A stretch of 64,000 bases of DNA from CAVWUA01 sp963758025 (GCA_963758025.1 CAVWUA010000018.1:1-64000), one strand, 5' to 3'. Numbered from the stretch's first letter, positions 37,701 through 51,079 are shown. Notes: generated from the letters alone by a model not told the origin. Program-made: numbers and translations.

Positions 37701-37785
37701 TTCGTGGTACGCAAAGGCCTGCGGGCACAAGGGGTTAACGCTTCGCTTGGCGCCATTCTTGAATGTCCCCTTTTCTCACAGTTGA
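37657..37785 (+). pseudogene. Truncated paralog of the 75-residue gene
   Basis: MAKTLVKCSLPDC matches the first 13 codons of the upstream gene, with the same ribosome site and leader. After that similarity is lost (PDSWYAKACGHKG...), and the frame closes after 42 codons. A new Cys/His pair (ACGHKG) is present, so a short functional protein is possible, but a broken duplicate is simpler. Confidence 0.5.
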
Positions 37786-37904
37786 CCAGGAAACCTGGGT
37801 CGCCTCGGAAGAATGGATCACCGATGCCGACGCTCACCGTCGAATATCGCGACGAGAACGAACGGCTGGTCCTGGTGCAGGGCATCGCTTGGATCGGACC
37901 AGGT

Positions 37905-37958
37905 GAAATCCGGCATCAGTTCATTTATTCAACCAAAAATGAACTGATGCCGGATTTC
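37905..37958. terminator. 22-bp perfect hairpin between convergent genes
   Basis: GAAATCCGGCATCAGTTCAT and two further T residues (37905-37926) pair exactly with 37937-37958, 10-nt loop. It sits 13 nt before the stop of the reverse-strand Hint gene. A short + strand ORF (37824-37967) ends inside it, and its tail is simply the hairpin read as codons. Confidence 0.75.
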
Positions 37959-37970
37959 CGCCCGTGAAGC

Positions 37971-39995
37971 CTACCGCCCCGACACGGCCAGAGACGGCAC
38001 GCGGTCGAACGAGGCAGCGTCCGGGTGAGGAGAGGGAAGGGTGTTGTCGTGAACGAGCATCGAAGTACGACCCACGAAGTACGTCCGCGAACGGGCCACG
38101 TCGAGGTTGTACACCGGCTGGACTGAGGCCGCGTCGATGGCCGTGATGCGCGAAGGACCAGAGAGCGTGCGCAAGGCGTCGCCTGGGCTCAGATCGCGCG
38201 CCATCGACCAGCCACGACCCGCGACCCAGAAACGGTGAAACCGGCTGGCGACGACGTTGTCGCCGTTGGCCAGAGCGATTCGTAGGGTGGCGTCCGGGGG
38301 ATTGTGATGCACGACGACGATCGGCTGATACGAGAGGCCGCCCGTCGTGACGTCCTGGCTGAGTACCTGATCGCCGACCCGCAGCGTCTCGATCGGCCGA
38401 GAGCCGGTGATCGTCAGCACGGGTGTCCCGGCGGCGAAGCAACTGACGATCACCGGCGTCGGAAGGTAGGGCGTCGCGTTCGTGGCCAACATCGCCTTCG
38501 GCGGCGGGGTGTAGCGGTAGCCGATTTTTTCGTAGTACCACGTGCGCCAGCCATCTTCGTCGTCGTCGCGAAGGTTTCCCGGCGCGTCGAGCGCCGTCAC
38601 CAAGGCTTCGGAAATGCGCCGGTTCAGCTCGATGGCCTGAGCGATCGATGTCTCGATGTCGTTGATATCGACGATCAGGCGCTGGCGTGCGAGCGCGCTC
38701 TTGAGGTTCGCGGCGGCGACCATCTCGGCGGCCCGTTGCTCGCCGTTGCGCAGGGTCTGAACCTCGCGCAGGAGGCCCGTCGAGGAATCGGCGTGGCGGA
38801 GGACCGACCGGACCTCGGAGCTGTTGACCAGCGACGGCAGGCCGTCGGGCCCGTAGCCGAAGTAGCCGTGAAAATTCGACGCGAGGCGGAACGGGGCCGG
38901 GGCCTTGTAGCTGCGGACGAGATGGAACCGTGGCGAATCGATGACGAGATAGCCTTCCGTCCCAGGGCCTCGCGGCGGCTCCGCCCGGTACGTCCAGGGG
39001 GTATGGATCAAGTTGACCAGGATCTCGGCATAGTCGCGCGGCTCACGCCCTTGGAGCGACAGGGAGGCGTCGTGGCGGATCTGGGCGGTATCGCCGTAAA
39101 CCGACAGGGCCCCCAGATTCTTCGTCGCCGCCGGCGCGTCGATCTGGCCCAGCAACCGGACCGCCAGCGCTTGCCCGGCGGGGGACTTCTCGGCGAAGAG
39201 GCGCATGATCGACGGCACGGCGCGGGGATCGGTGACCGTGTCGAACTGAGCCAGGGCCTCGTCCCGCGTCTTCGGGTCGTCGAGGTGGCCGGCCCATTTC
39301 TGAAGCAGGGGTGCCCAGTATCGGTCGGCATGCTTCTGCGCGGCCTCCTCTTTCTCGGAGGCGGCGATTTGCTCGTGGCTCATCCAGTGGCCGTCGTGCC
39401 GGATGTAACCCAGATGACGCCAGGTTGCGTCGTTGTACGGGTCGATGTGGACGGCGGCGGTGAAGCTGGCCAGCGCCTCGGCCTTCAGGCCATTCTGCTC
39501 GCACCAGAGCCCGAGCTTGATATACTCGGGCGCGAGCTTCCGGTCGATCCTGGCCCGGAACTTCCGTGCCAGATCGACCAGCCCGCGCTCATCTAGCCGG
39601 CTTCCCCCCTCTGCTTCGTAATCGGCCAACTGGTAGATCTTCTCGCGGCGGGCGTTGTACTCGGCGAGCTTCGCGTTCAGAGCCTCGTCCGCCTTGATCC
39701 GCGCGGCCACTTGCTCGGGGGTCTCCCAGTGCCCGTCATGTTCAATCTGGCATCGCAAGCCCCGAGCAGTGGGGTCTTTCGGGTCCGCCTTGACGGCCTT
39801 TGCCAGCAACGCGTCTCGGTCTTCGTCCAGCCCTCGGGCTTCGCACCAGAGGGCCAGCGGCACCAACTTTTTCGCATCGTCGCCCGCGGCAGCCTTAGCC
39901 GCTTCATAACGCTTCATCTCGCCAGGCTTGAGCGATTCCTGCGGTGGGGGGGTGAAAACCAGCAGAAGAGGAATCGCGAGCAGGGTGTAACCCAT
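37971..39995 (-). CDS. Secreted repeat protein with C-terminal Hint (intein-like) domain
   Basis: 674 residues, starting at 39995 after AGGAGG with a signal sequence (MGYTLLAIPLLLVF). Residues ~40-200 hold TPR-like repeats (ALWCEARGLDEDRDALLAKAVKADP and LWCEQNGLKAEALASFTAAVHIDP), each followed by a short ...HDGHW... motif. A HEAT-like stretch follows around 240-300. From residue 518 a Hint fold begins: SCFAAGTPVLT with the nucleophile Cys519, then IETLRVGDQVL, a block-B-like ASRFHRFWVAGRGW and a terminal VYNLDVARSRTYFVG, MLVHDN. A 23-residue tail follows, without a toxin or ligase domain. Hint domains self-cleave; the Asp between His and Asn at the splice-end position may weaken C-terminal cleavage. 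Confidence 0.8.
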   Translation of the reverse strand: MGYTLLAIPLLLVFTPPPQESLKPGEMKRYEAAKAAAGDDAKKLVPLALWCEARGLDEDRDALLAKAVKADPKDPTARGLRCQIEHDGHWETPEQVAARIKADEALNAKLAEYNARREKIYQLADYEAEGGSRLDERGLVDLARKFRARIDRKLAPEYIKLGLWCEQNGLKAEALASFTAAVHIDPYNDATWRHLGYIRHDGHWMSHEQIAASEKEEAAQKHADRYWAPLLQKWAGHLDDPKTRDEALAQFDTVTDPRAVPSIMRLFAEKSPAGQALAVRLLGQIDAPAATKNLGALSVYGDTAQIRHDASLSLQGREPRDYAEILVNLIHTPWTYRAEPPRGPGTEGYLVIDSPRFHLVRSYKAPAPFRLASNFHGYFGYGPDGLPSLVNSSEVRSVLRHADSSTGLLREVQTLRNGEQRAAEMVAAANLKSALARQRLIVDINDIETSIAQAIELNRRISEALVTALDAPGNLRDDDEDGWRTWYYEKIGYRYTPPPKAMLATNATPYLPTPVIVSCFAAGTPVLTITGSRPIETLRVGDQVLSQDVTTGGLSYQPIVVVHHNPPDATLRIALANGDNVVASRFHRFWVAGRGWSMARDLSPGDALRTLSGPSRITAIDAASVQPVYNLDVARSRTYFVGRTSMLVHDNTLPSPHPDAASFDRVPSLAVSGR

Positions 39996-41268
39996 GTGTC
40001 GGCCTCCTGGTTTCACGCAATTTTGACTTTGACGTTTGGTTCCCAAGGGTTTCCGATGTGCTCAACGGAGGCCCGAAGCCTTCCGTCATCCTCCAGTTTA
40101 TCGCCGCGACCGGAAGAAAAACCAGCGCTTTCCCGACGCCGAACGGCCGATGGGGGAAACCTGGGGCTTCTCGCTGGTCTCCACCAACCCCTGATCTCAA
40201 GCGACCTGAGGAGTCCGTTGCCCGCCGCGACGGGTGGCACTGTCGTCGTTTGCCACTGGCTCCGCCCAGTACGGTCCGGAAAAACCTTCACAAGATCTTC
40301 ACTTGCGCCAGGACCTGGATTTGGCCATGATCTCTTCCTGGCCAAACGACTGAGACCTCCCTCGCAACGACGGTGGGCGTCGACCGTCCAGACTCAGGCG
40401 GTCGAGGGATGGAAAAAGGGGAACATCGGAACCTACGCCCTTTCCCACTGATCGGCCCCCGAGTCCCCGGGCCCTCTCCTCGGTCAGGGCCTCCCACTCC
40501 TCTCCGTCATGGGAGTTACGCAGCGAAGAGGTGGGCATTGCCCACCCTGCGCAGAGAACGCAGACCACCGCGTGTCTCGGAACGTGGGACGACCAACGGC
40601 GTCACTCCTCAATCCATCAAGCATTCCCGCAGGCCCATTTCCCAGCCGGGATACGGACGTGGTTCACGCTGCGCGAATCGCATGATAAATGACGGAATTG
40701 TTAACGTAATTTCCTGATTCCGTGGTTACGTTCATCGCTCAACGATCGATAAGGCGACTCGCCAAATAACACTGTCCCACATCAGGAAAACAGACAATTT
40801 CTTCTGGCGAGACCCCAACGTGGGCTTTTCCGCAGGCCGCCGCGCTTGATGCCGCGCACGGTGATGCGCTCCCTTGCCGAATGTTTCGTTCGCGTGACAG
40901 GGTGGTTTAGTTCGATTGCGGAAAATGAATCTTTTTCTGTTGACTGGGTATTATGATAAGGTTAGGTATTATAGGTAATCTATCAGCCAGGGTGAGTTCT
41001 GGTCGATGTTTTCTTGACCACGGCGAGCTGAACTCGCGAACCCGAGGCGATGAGATCCGCTCGAAGAGCGTCCCGATTCGTTCGGAAGCTTCCTGAGAAG
41101 AGGCGATGTCCGTGATCGTGGCGTGGGGAATTCCGACGGATCGACAAGGTCGGCGTCCCAGGGATGTGAGGACGGAAGCGGCCGACTGGATCGTCGCGGT
41201 TCTCGGGGTGGTGAGATCCCGAGGGCCCCGTGCAACGTGGGATTATGCACTCAAAACAGGGGTCAATT
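39996..41268. other. Long intergenic region
   Basis: 1273 bp with no supported gene. It contains the 3' fragment of the tandem-duplication unit (40417-40500), a GTGGGC/GCCCAC hairpin at about 40530-40547, and an AT-rich zone at 40680-40990 that stands out from its surroundings and ends ~280 bp before the giant surface-protein gene, where its promoter is likely. Confidence 0.5.
40417..40500 (+). repeat. 3' fragment of the 75-residue gene and its downstream flank
   Basis: ATCGGAACCTACGCCCTTTC onwards is nearly identical to 37362-37440, including the codons for IGTYALSH and the stop, plus ~50 bp of flank with the CCCGAGTCCCCGG motif. It is the part missing from the second duplication unit, which suggests that the Hint-gene block separates the two. 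Confidence 0.75.
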
Positions 41269-44200
41269 ATGAGTAAGTTCGCGTGGCGAGGAACCCTTGG
41301 CCGTTCGAGCGGACGCAATCGGACGAGGGTTCGCCCGAAGGTCGCGTCCGGCATCCGGTGCGAGGCACTTGAGGAACGGCTCCTGCTTGCCAATGATTTC
41401 TGGACAGGGGTCGCATCGCAGAACTGGAGCAATGCGATCAACTGGAGGCTCGGGCATACCCAACGCGACGGACACCTTGATCTTCAGCAATGCATCGCTG
41501 GCACCTGGCGGATTCACGACGACCAACAACGACATCGGCACGACCCAGTACGATATCGTATTCTCGGACAGCGGTTATACATTGCAGGGGCAGCCGATCG
41601 CGATCCTCGGTCCGGCGGCCGTTCAGTCGCTCCAGCCCACCGGTACCGACACGATTCAACTGGACCTGCAGCTTGCGGGTGACACCACGATCGCCGTGGC
41701 CTCTCCGCAGGGCAATCTGGACGTTACGGGCCAGGTCACCAGCGGCGTGATCGAATACACTGTCCAAGGCCGGTCCGGGAACGATGACCGTCTCCGCCTT
41801 CAACGCCTTCCTGGGCACAACCTCGCTGGACGCGGGCCAGTTGCAAGTCGATGGCGGCCTGGGGCCAGGGCCGATCGTTCTGAACGGCGGCACGTTGAGC
41901 GGCACGGGGGCCGTGAACACCGTGAACGCGACCTCGGGCGGAACGATCGCCCCTGGACCTGGTCCCGGATCTCTGAACACAGGCCCAATCGGCCTGAACC
42001 CGGCGACGAACCTGGACATCGAACTCAACGGTCCGCTTCCCGGCCAGTTCGATCAGCTCAACGTGACCGGTGCGGTGAACCTGGCCGGCGCGAACCTGAA
42101 CGCCTCGTTGAATTTCGCTCCGATCAAGGGGCAGACCTTCACGATCATCAACAAAGACGGTAACGATCCGGTGGCCGGTATGTTCGCCCAGGGGACCATG
42201 TTCTCCGTCAACGGCGTTCAATACGCGATCGACTATGCCGGTGGTGACGGTAATGACGTCGTGCTGACCTTCGTGGACGCCGCGCCGATCGCCAACGATG
42301 ACGCGTATTCGCTGCCCGAGTACACCCCGAGCACGCCCGAGCTGTTCGTGCCCGCGTCGGCCGGTGTCTTGCATAACGACGTGGACCCCAACGGCGATCA
42401 ACTCGCCCCGGTCCTCGATTCGCCCCCCACGAACGGCACCCTCTGGCTGTTCACCGACGGCTCCTTCCGGTACCAGCCCGCAGCGGGATTCTCTGGTGTT
42501 GATACGTTTACCTATCATGCCACGGACGGTACTCTGAACAGCAACACGGTCACGGTGTCGCTGTACGTCAACCAGCTCAACCAGCCCCCGGTGGCGAACC
42601 CCGACAGCTATTCGGCGGTGCAGGGAGTCGCCCTGGCGATCGCGGCGCCGGGCGTGCTGGCGAACGACTTCAGCTTCGACGTGCCGCCGGACATGTTGAC
42701 GGCGGAGTTGCTCGGGAGCACGACGCACGGCTCGTTGACGCTGAACCCGGACGGCTCGTTCACGTACACCCCGGACGCGAACTTCATCGGCCAGGACCAG
42801 TTCACGTATCGCGCCTTCGATCCGGCGATGCGGACGAGCCTGCCGACGACGGTGACGATCAATGTCGGCGTGAACAACATGGCGCCGACGGTCAACGACG
42901 ACACGTTCTCGATGTCCGAGGACAACACGCTGTTCGTCGTCGGCCCGGGCGTTCTGGCCAACGACACCGACCCGAACAACGACAGGCTCTCGGCCTTCCT
43001 GGTGGATGGCCCGTCGCACGGGATGCTGACCCTGGGCGGCGACGGCTCGATCACCTACACGCCGACCCCTAACTACAACGGGCAGGACACGTTCACCTAC
43101 CGCGCCACCGACGGTCAGTTGGCCAGCGCGGGCCTGGCCACGGTGACGATCAACATCAACGCCGTCAACGACGCCCCGGTGGGCACGACCGACAATTACA
43201 ACGTGGATGAGGACACCCTGCTGACGGTCGCGGCCCCGGGCGTCCTGACCAACGACACCGACATCGACGGCGACACGCTCACGGCGGTGCTGGTCAACGG
43301 CCCGCAGCACACGTCGAACGGCGGTTCGTTCACGCTCAACGCCGACGGTTCGTTCACCTACCAGGCCGGTACCAACTTCAACGGCACCGACTTCTTCACG
43401 TATCGCGCGGTGGACAGCGGGACACCGAGCCTTCAGAGCGACGTGACCACGGTCTTCATCAACGTCAACGCCGTGAACGATGCTCCGGTGGCCATGGACG
43501 ACACGTTCTCGGTGAACGAGGATGCCACGCTGACCGTCGCGGCCCCGGGTGTTCTGTTCAACGACAACGATCCTGACGGCGACCTGCTCTCGGCCGTCCT
43601 GATGGACGCGCCGACGCATGGGTCGTTGACGCTCAACAGCGACGGTTCGTTCACCTACATCCCGACCGCCAACTACAACGGTCAGGACACGTTCACCTAC
43701 GTGGCCAGCGATGGCAAGCTGAACAGCGGCCTGACCACGGTGACGATCAACATCAACGCCGTCAACGACGCCCCGGTGGGGACGACCGACAATTACAACG
43801 TGGATGAGGACACCCTGCTGACGGTCCCGGCCCCGGGCGTCCTGACCAACGACACCGACATCGACGGCGACACGCTCACGGCGGTGCTGGTCAACGGCCC
43901 GCAGCACACGTCGAACGGCGGTTCGTTCACGCTCAACGCCGACGGTTCGTTCACCTACCAGGCCGGTACCAACTTCAACGGCACCGACTTCTTCACGTAT
44001 CGCGCGGTGGACAGCGGGACACCGAGCCTTCAGAGCGACGTGACCACGGTCTTCATCAACGTCAACGCGGTGAACGATCCCCCGGTTGCGGTGGACGACA
44101 CCTATGCGACCAACGAAGACGTGCCGCTCTTCGCCGCGGCGCCGGGCGTCCTTCAGAACGACACCGACGCGGACGGCGACAAGTTGTCGGCCGTGCTGAT

Positions 44201-46202
44201 GAACGGCCCGACCCACGGGTCGGTCACGTTGAACTCCGATGGGTCGTTCACGTACACGCCGAACACGAATTTCAATGGCGTGGACACGTTCACCTACAAG
44301 GCGAATGACGGTCAGTCGCTCAGCATGACGGCGGCGACAGTGACCATCACCGTCAACGCGGTGGCCGATGCTCCCACGGCGGTCAACGACAGTTACACCG
44401 GACAGGAGGACACGAAGCTGTCGGTCGCCGCTCCGGGAATCTTGCTCAACGACCTGAATCCGGACGGCAACGCGCTGAATATCATCGTGGTCAACGGCCC
44501 GCAGTACGCAGCCAGTTTCACGGTGAACAACGACGGTTCGTTCACCTACATGCCGCAGTTGAACTATGACGGACCGGACAGCTTCACCTACTACCTGATG
44601 GACCCGGTCAGTGGGCTGACCAGCAACGTGGCGACGGTGTCCCTGACCATCCTGTCGGTCAACGACGCCCCGGTGGCACACGACGACTTCTACTCCACCA
44701 ACGAGGATGTGCCTCTGTCGGTCGCGGCGCCGGGCGTGCTTCAGAACGACACCGACGCGAGCCACGACACGCTCTCGGCGGTCCTGATGAACGGCCCGAC
44801 TCACGGGTCGGTCACGTTGAATTCGAACGGGTCGTTCGTTTACACGCCCAACTCGAATTTCAACGGTCAGGACACCTTCACCTACAAGGCCGACGATGGT
44901 CAGACCCTGAGCAACGTCGCGACGGTGCACATCACCGTCAACCCGGTCAACGACGCCCCGGTGGCGCTCGATGACACGTACACGACGCCCGAGGACCAGA
45001 ACCTGATCGTGCCGGCGCCGGGCATCCTTGGCAATGATTACGACCTGGACAGCTCCACCATCGGCGCGATCCTGGTCAATCCGCCGCAGTTCGGGACACT
45101 CTCTCTGGCTCTCGATGGCGCGTTCCTGTACGCACCGAACCCGAACTTCAGCGGGACCGACACGTTCACCTACAAGGCGCACGACGGTCAACTCTTCAGC
45201 AATCTGGCCACGGTGACGATCCATGTTACCGAGGTCGCGGAGACGACGGTGAAGCTCGACTCGTCGAGTGACACAGGTGTTTCCAACAGCGATGGAATCA
45301 CGAAGGACACCACGCCGACCTTCTCCGGCACGACGGTTCCGAACGTTCCGGTCTACCTGTACGGTCGGCCGGCGGGGACGAACCAGGTGCCGGGCGTGAT
45401 CGGTCAGACGGTGGCCGACTCCAGCGGGAATTACTCGATCACCTCGATCCCGCTGGCCAACGGCCAGTACGAGTTCTTCGTGCAGGCGTTCCGTCCCGAT
45501 GGCCGTTCGACCGGGCTGGTCAACGCCGGTCTGCTCACGATCGACACGGCCTCCCCGGTCGTCACGAACGCGATCCTGAACCCGCAAACGGGTCAGATCG
45601 AGGTCACGTTCCAGGATGAGCGGAGCGGCATGGCTCAGCCGACATTGACGAACCTGAACAACTACACGTTCGTCAAGCAGTACACGGGTGCTCCGCGTGC
45701 CTTCGCGATCACCAACGCCCAACCGTTGCCGATCACGGGGCCGACGGTTCCCCAGACGGTCGTTCTCGACTCGTCCGCCGGACGGCCGATCCAGCACGGT
45801 CGCTATCTCTTCGCGGTCCTCGCGAGCGGAGTGACCGACGTTGCGGGCAACGCCCTCGACGGCGAGTTCAACGGCTCCTTCCCGACGGGCAACAACGTCC
45901 CGGGTGGTGATTTCAACGCTCAGTTCCAGGTAAACAGCCGAGGAACATCTCCCGCGTTGCCGACCAACGAACCGATCCCGGTGATCACCAGCCCGGCTCA
46001 GGTCAGCCAACTGGTCATTCCGACCGGTCCGGTTGGTCAGTTCCACGGCCAGTATGGTGTCAACGGAGTTCCGGTTCATCAGTACCCCAGGAACCTCGGC
46101 AACCGCTATGCTCAGCTTCTGGCGAACCGCCAGAACCTGGCCTTCAGTCGTCGTACCCCCAACGCGCTTCAGGCCCTGCTGGCCCAGCGTCGTGGGTTCT
46201 GA
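41269..46202 (+). CDS. Giant surface protein with ten cadherin-like repeats (two frameshifts)
   Basis: About 1643 residues when one extra base is removed near 41447 and one near 41755. The start at 41269 follows AGGGG. CEALEERLLLA is the N-terminal motif of large planctomycete surface proteins. Next comes a passenger-repeat-like beta stretch (NWGSGIPNATDT, then SKAGPGTMTV and TSLDAGQLQVDGG). Ten tandem modules of 90-105 residues follow, each with a (D)DxYxxxED, a PGVLxND, a DGSFTYTPxxNFxGxDxFTY core, matching cadherin-like calcium-binding domains. Then a bacterial Ig-like module (TTPTFSGTTVPNVPVYLYG) and a basic tail. Likely a secreted or surface-bound adhesion or matrix protein. Modules 4 and 6 are nearly identical in DNA. 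Confidence 0.88.
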
Positions 46203-46235
46203 CGCCTTGACGTGATCGATCACTCGAAATGAGTG

Positions 46236-46270
46236 CGGCGGCGACGTGATTCCACGTCGCCGCCGTTTTT
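46236..46270 (+). terminator. Strong intrinsic terminator
   Basis: CGGCGGCGACGTG (46236-46248) pairs with 46253-46265, loop ATTC, then five T. Thirty-three nt past the surface-protein stop. Confidence 0.93.
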
Positions 46271-46324
46271 GGTTTGAGAACGATTCCGTCAAGCAGCGGA
46301 CGTAATGAGGTTGAGGAGTCCGCT

Positions 46325-46798
46325 TCAGGACGAGGGTTCACTTTCTGGCCCCTGGGTGATCGAGGATGCCTCGACCGCCTGCATGAGCCGCCGGGCCAGG
46401 AGCAGAGCGCGATGTCTCGTCAGAGTGAGTTCCAGGTGTCCGTCCCAACCTTCGAGCCGGACGACGATCAGGCCGGGATGCTCGCGGTGGGGATAGGCGT
46501 CGATCGTGACGACCTGCGCCGCGACCGGACGGCCGGATCGGGAGAAGAGATGGAAATCGATGACCTCGGAACCACGGGTACGGATCGCCGATGTCCCGAC
46601 CTGCGCGGAGGAAATGTCCTTGACCAGTTCGGGTGGGACCCGGTCGATGAACTCCGAGAGATGCCGCACCTTCGCGGTGATCTCGGACCCTGCCGAGTGC
46701 TGGTGTTTCGGGGCGGGAGATGATCCCCCTTTCGATCGAGCATTCCTCGGCCGATCTTTTCCCCGGTCCGGACGGCTCCCTCTCGATCCCTTCTTCAT
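46325..46798 (-). CDS. Hypothetical basic protein, 157 residues
   Basis: Starts MKKGSRGSRPDRGKDRPRN with a strongly basic, Arg/Lys-rich first 35 residues, then a compact domain (VRHLSEFIDRVPPELVKDI, EVIDFHLFSRSGRPVAAQVVT, LIVVRLEGWDGHLELTLTRHRALLLARRLM). No family recognised. It is on the same strand as the glycan genes upstream, 163 bp after the GH32 stop, and convergent with the surface-protein gene. Confidence 0.55.
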   Translation of the reverse strand: MKKGSRGSRPDRGKDRPRNARSKGGSSPAPKHQHSAGSEITAKVRHLSEFIDRVPPELVKDISSAQVGTSAIRTRGSEVIDFHLFSRSGRPVAAQVVTIDAYPHREHPGLIVVRLEGWDGHLELTLTRHRALLLARRLMQAVEASSITQGPESEPSS

Positions 46799-46961
46799 CT
46801 GAACTGGCTCCTGACTCGCGAACCGGCTACGGAACGCGGCCTCAACGATCTTCCGTCTTCAGCGATCCGCAGGCAAGGATCGGCACCCATGGTGCGATCA
46901 ATGCCAGGATGAAGTCAGTTCATGAATCTCGAGGCGCGGATGATCGTCTGGGGACCTTCGG

Positions 46962-49017
46962 TCAGGACCTCCACAGATCGATCTTCAATCTCTGGAATGA
47001 CTCCCGCGAGAGAGCGACCCGGCCAGCGTTGCCGAAGACTTCGACCGAGCCACGATCCACGAGCACGACAAGCCGGACCACACCCCCTTTCGGCGTCAGC
47101 GGCATGGTATGCTGACCGCAAGTGAGCGTGTTTTGTCGAGCGTCATAGACGATCGGGACACCACGTACGGTTAATTGAAACGCGCCTTCGTTGCCGACCT
47201 TCACCTCGGCATGGATCTCGTAGAGATCGCTCGCAACGTCAGACAGGGGCGTTTCCCCCGGCTTGACGATCAGATCCTTCCAGGAGTGGCTTCGAACGCG
47301 CAGTTTGGCCAGTTCGGCGACAGGCTCCGCGTGCAAGCGAACCCCCTCTTCCGTCGGTCGCAGGGTCAAGCTGCAGGGGACGGTCATCTGCTGATTGAAC
47401 GGCATATCGGGGAAGACGATCCCTCGTCCCCAGCCGATCTGGACACGGCGACCGTCAGGCGTGTTGCTGAAGGTCTGCGCCGCATAGAAATCACCATGCC
47501 AGAGCCGCAACTTCTCCGATTCCGGCGTGAATCTGCTGACCGTCGAACTGGCCGAGTTGATACAGGCCATCCGCACCATACAGGACCCAGCGAGTCTCAT
47601 CAGGATTTTCGGTGATCGGGAGTTCGAACAGGTCGGGGCACTCATAGAATCCGTCGATGCGGCTCTCGAACGTCCAGGTCTTCAGGTCGGTTGAAGAATA
47701 AAAGGCGATGGCCCTGGCGTCGTCCGTCTCGTCGTAAACGGCCATGATCCAGCGTTTGGTCGGCTCGTGCCAGAGGAGCCGGGGGTCACGTCCCCTGTGC
47801 TGGACGACCGGGTTGGCCTCGTATTCGGTCCAGGTCCGGCCGCGGTCGTTGCTGTACGCGATGCATTCGCCCCGGCCCGTGCTGGTGAATGCCACGACCA
47901 GAGGGGGCTCGTCTCCTTTGCCGAAGCCGGAGGTGTTCCGGTGATCGACCACGCCGCTACCGGAAAAGCACCAGTCGCCGTACTTCTTCGGATAGAGCGC
48001 GATCGGCTGTTCGGTCCAGTGCACCAGATCGGGGCTGACGGCATGGCCCCAGTGCATGTTCCCCCAGTCCCAGCCGTAGGGGTTGTGCTGGTAGAACAGG
48101 TGATACTCGCCGTCGTGCCAGAGCAGACCGTTCGGATCGTTCAGCCACCCTCGCCGCGAGGTGAAGTGAAATTGTGGTCGGTGTGCCTCGCGGTACATCC
48201 GATCGGCCCCCGGAACCTCATCGTCGAGCGTGATCGCGCTCAGGATGCTCGATTCGGCGGGCAAGGTGGTCTCGATGCGAAGGGGCTTTCCCTGGAAGGG
48301 AGTCAGGTCGCTGAAGACCCAGAACTCGGGCGGTCCCTCGGCCAGCCGGATGTCGAACTCACGGATGGTCTGGTCTCCGACGACCAGGCGCATCCGGCGC
48401 AATGGTGCTTCTTTCTCGACGGGAAGATGCAGGTAGCGTTTCTCGACGACCAACTCGCGGTGGGCCGGCGCCGTTCCCCGGTTTTGGTCGCTCTGGACGA
48501 TCTGATCGACGTTGATGTGTCCCCAGCCCCCTGTCTGCTGATCGACGATCTGGATGGTCGCGGTCTGTCCGACGAATTCGGCCACGTCCCACGACGCCCA
48601 GTCGAGTCGCTCGCTTCCGCCCGGACGGTCGTTCGGGCCGGTCGCCGTGCGGACGACCTTTCCCTCGACAAGCAGGTTCAGGCAGGTTTCCCCTGGATGC
48701 GCACCGCCGCCAATGAGGAAGTTCAGGAAGGGCCGCTCGATCACGAATGGTGGGGAGGTGAGGGTTCCGGTGCTCGCGTCTCCTCCATGAAAGGAGTTGA
48801 CCAATCCTCTCCCTTCGAACCCGCTGACCGGCATCTGGCCGGGCAGCGTCCCTCGTGCGGGCGCGTTGCCGAAGGCCGAGCCGGTCACGGTCCAACCGCC
48901 ATAGTCGTCCCCCTCGAAGTCGGCGATCAACCGGTCCTCACGGTCCTCGGCCGCGGCCAACGGGAGGGAGAACGGGACCAGGAGCAGGATCAGGAGGCGC
49001 AGGGGTTGGTGAATCAT
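46962..49017 (-). CDS. GH32 fructan hydrolase (levanase/invertase type, one frameshift)
   Basis: About 684 residues after removing one extra base near 47530. A signal peptide (LLILLLVPFSLPLAAAED) is followed by a ~240-residue N-terminal extension with jelly-roll character (DFEGDDYGGWTVTGSAFG). The five-bladed GH32 domain then has RGWLNDPNGLLWHDGEYHLF (nucleophile Asp), GRDPRLLWHEP (RDP box) and FYECPDLFEL (acid/base Glu). The C-terminal sandwich ends SVEVFGNAGRVALSRESF. It should cleave beta-fructofuranosides such as levan, inulin or sucrose outside the cytoplasm. It lies 25 bp after the FAD protein gene in one operon. Confidence 0.92.
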
Positions 49018-49042
49018 GACTCTGTCTCCGTGACCGACCGCG

Positions 49043-51079
<2,037 letters not shown>

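Noticed and set aside
37824..37967. A 47-codon forward ORF before the Hint gene
   Set aside because: Its last third is a 22-bp hairpin read as codons and there is no ribosome site or homology.
42290..45240. Regular repeats that could suggest a CRISPR array or satellite
   Set aside because: The period is ~300 bp, in frame, and encodes cadherin-like domains; no short direct repeats with unique spacers exist.
41736..46292. A 1518-residue open frame antisense to the surface-protein gene
   Set aside because: It is rich in Arg, Val and Asp runs, has no recognisable domain and mirrors the repeats of the sense gene. High-GC codon bias leaves the opposite strand open, so this is a shadow.
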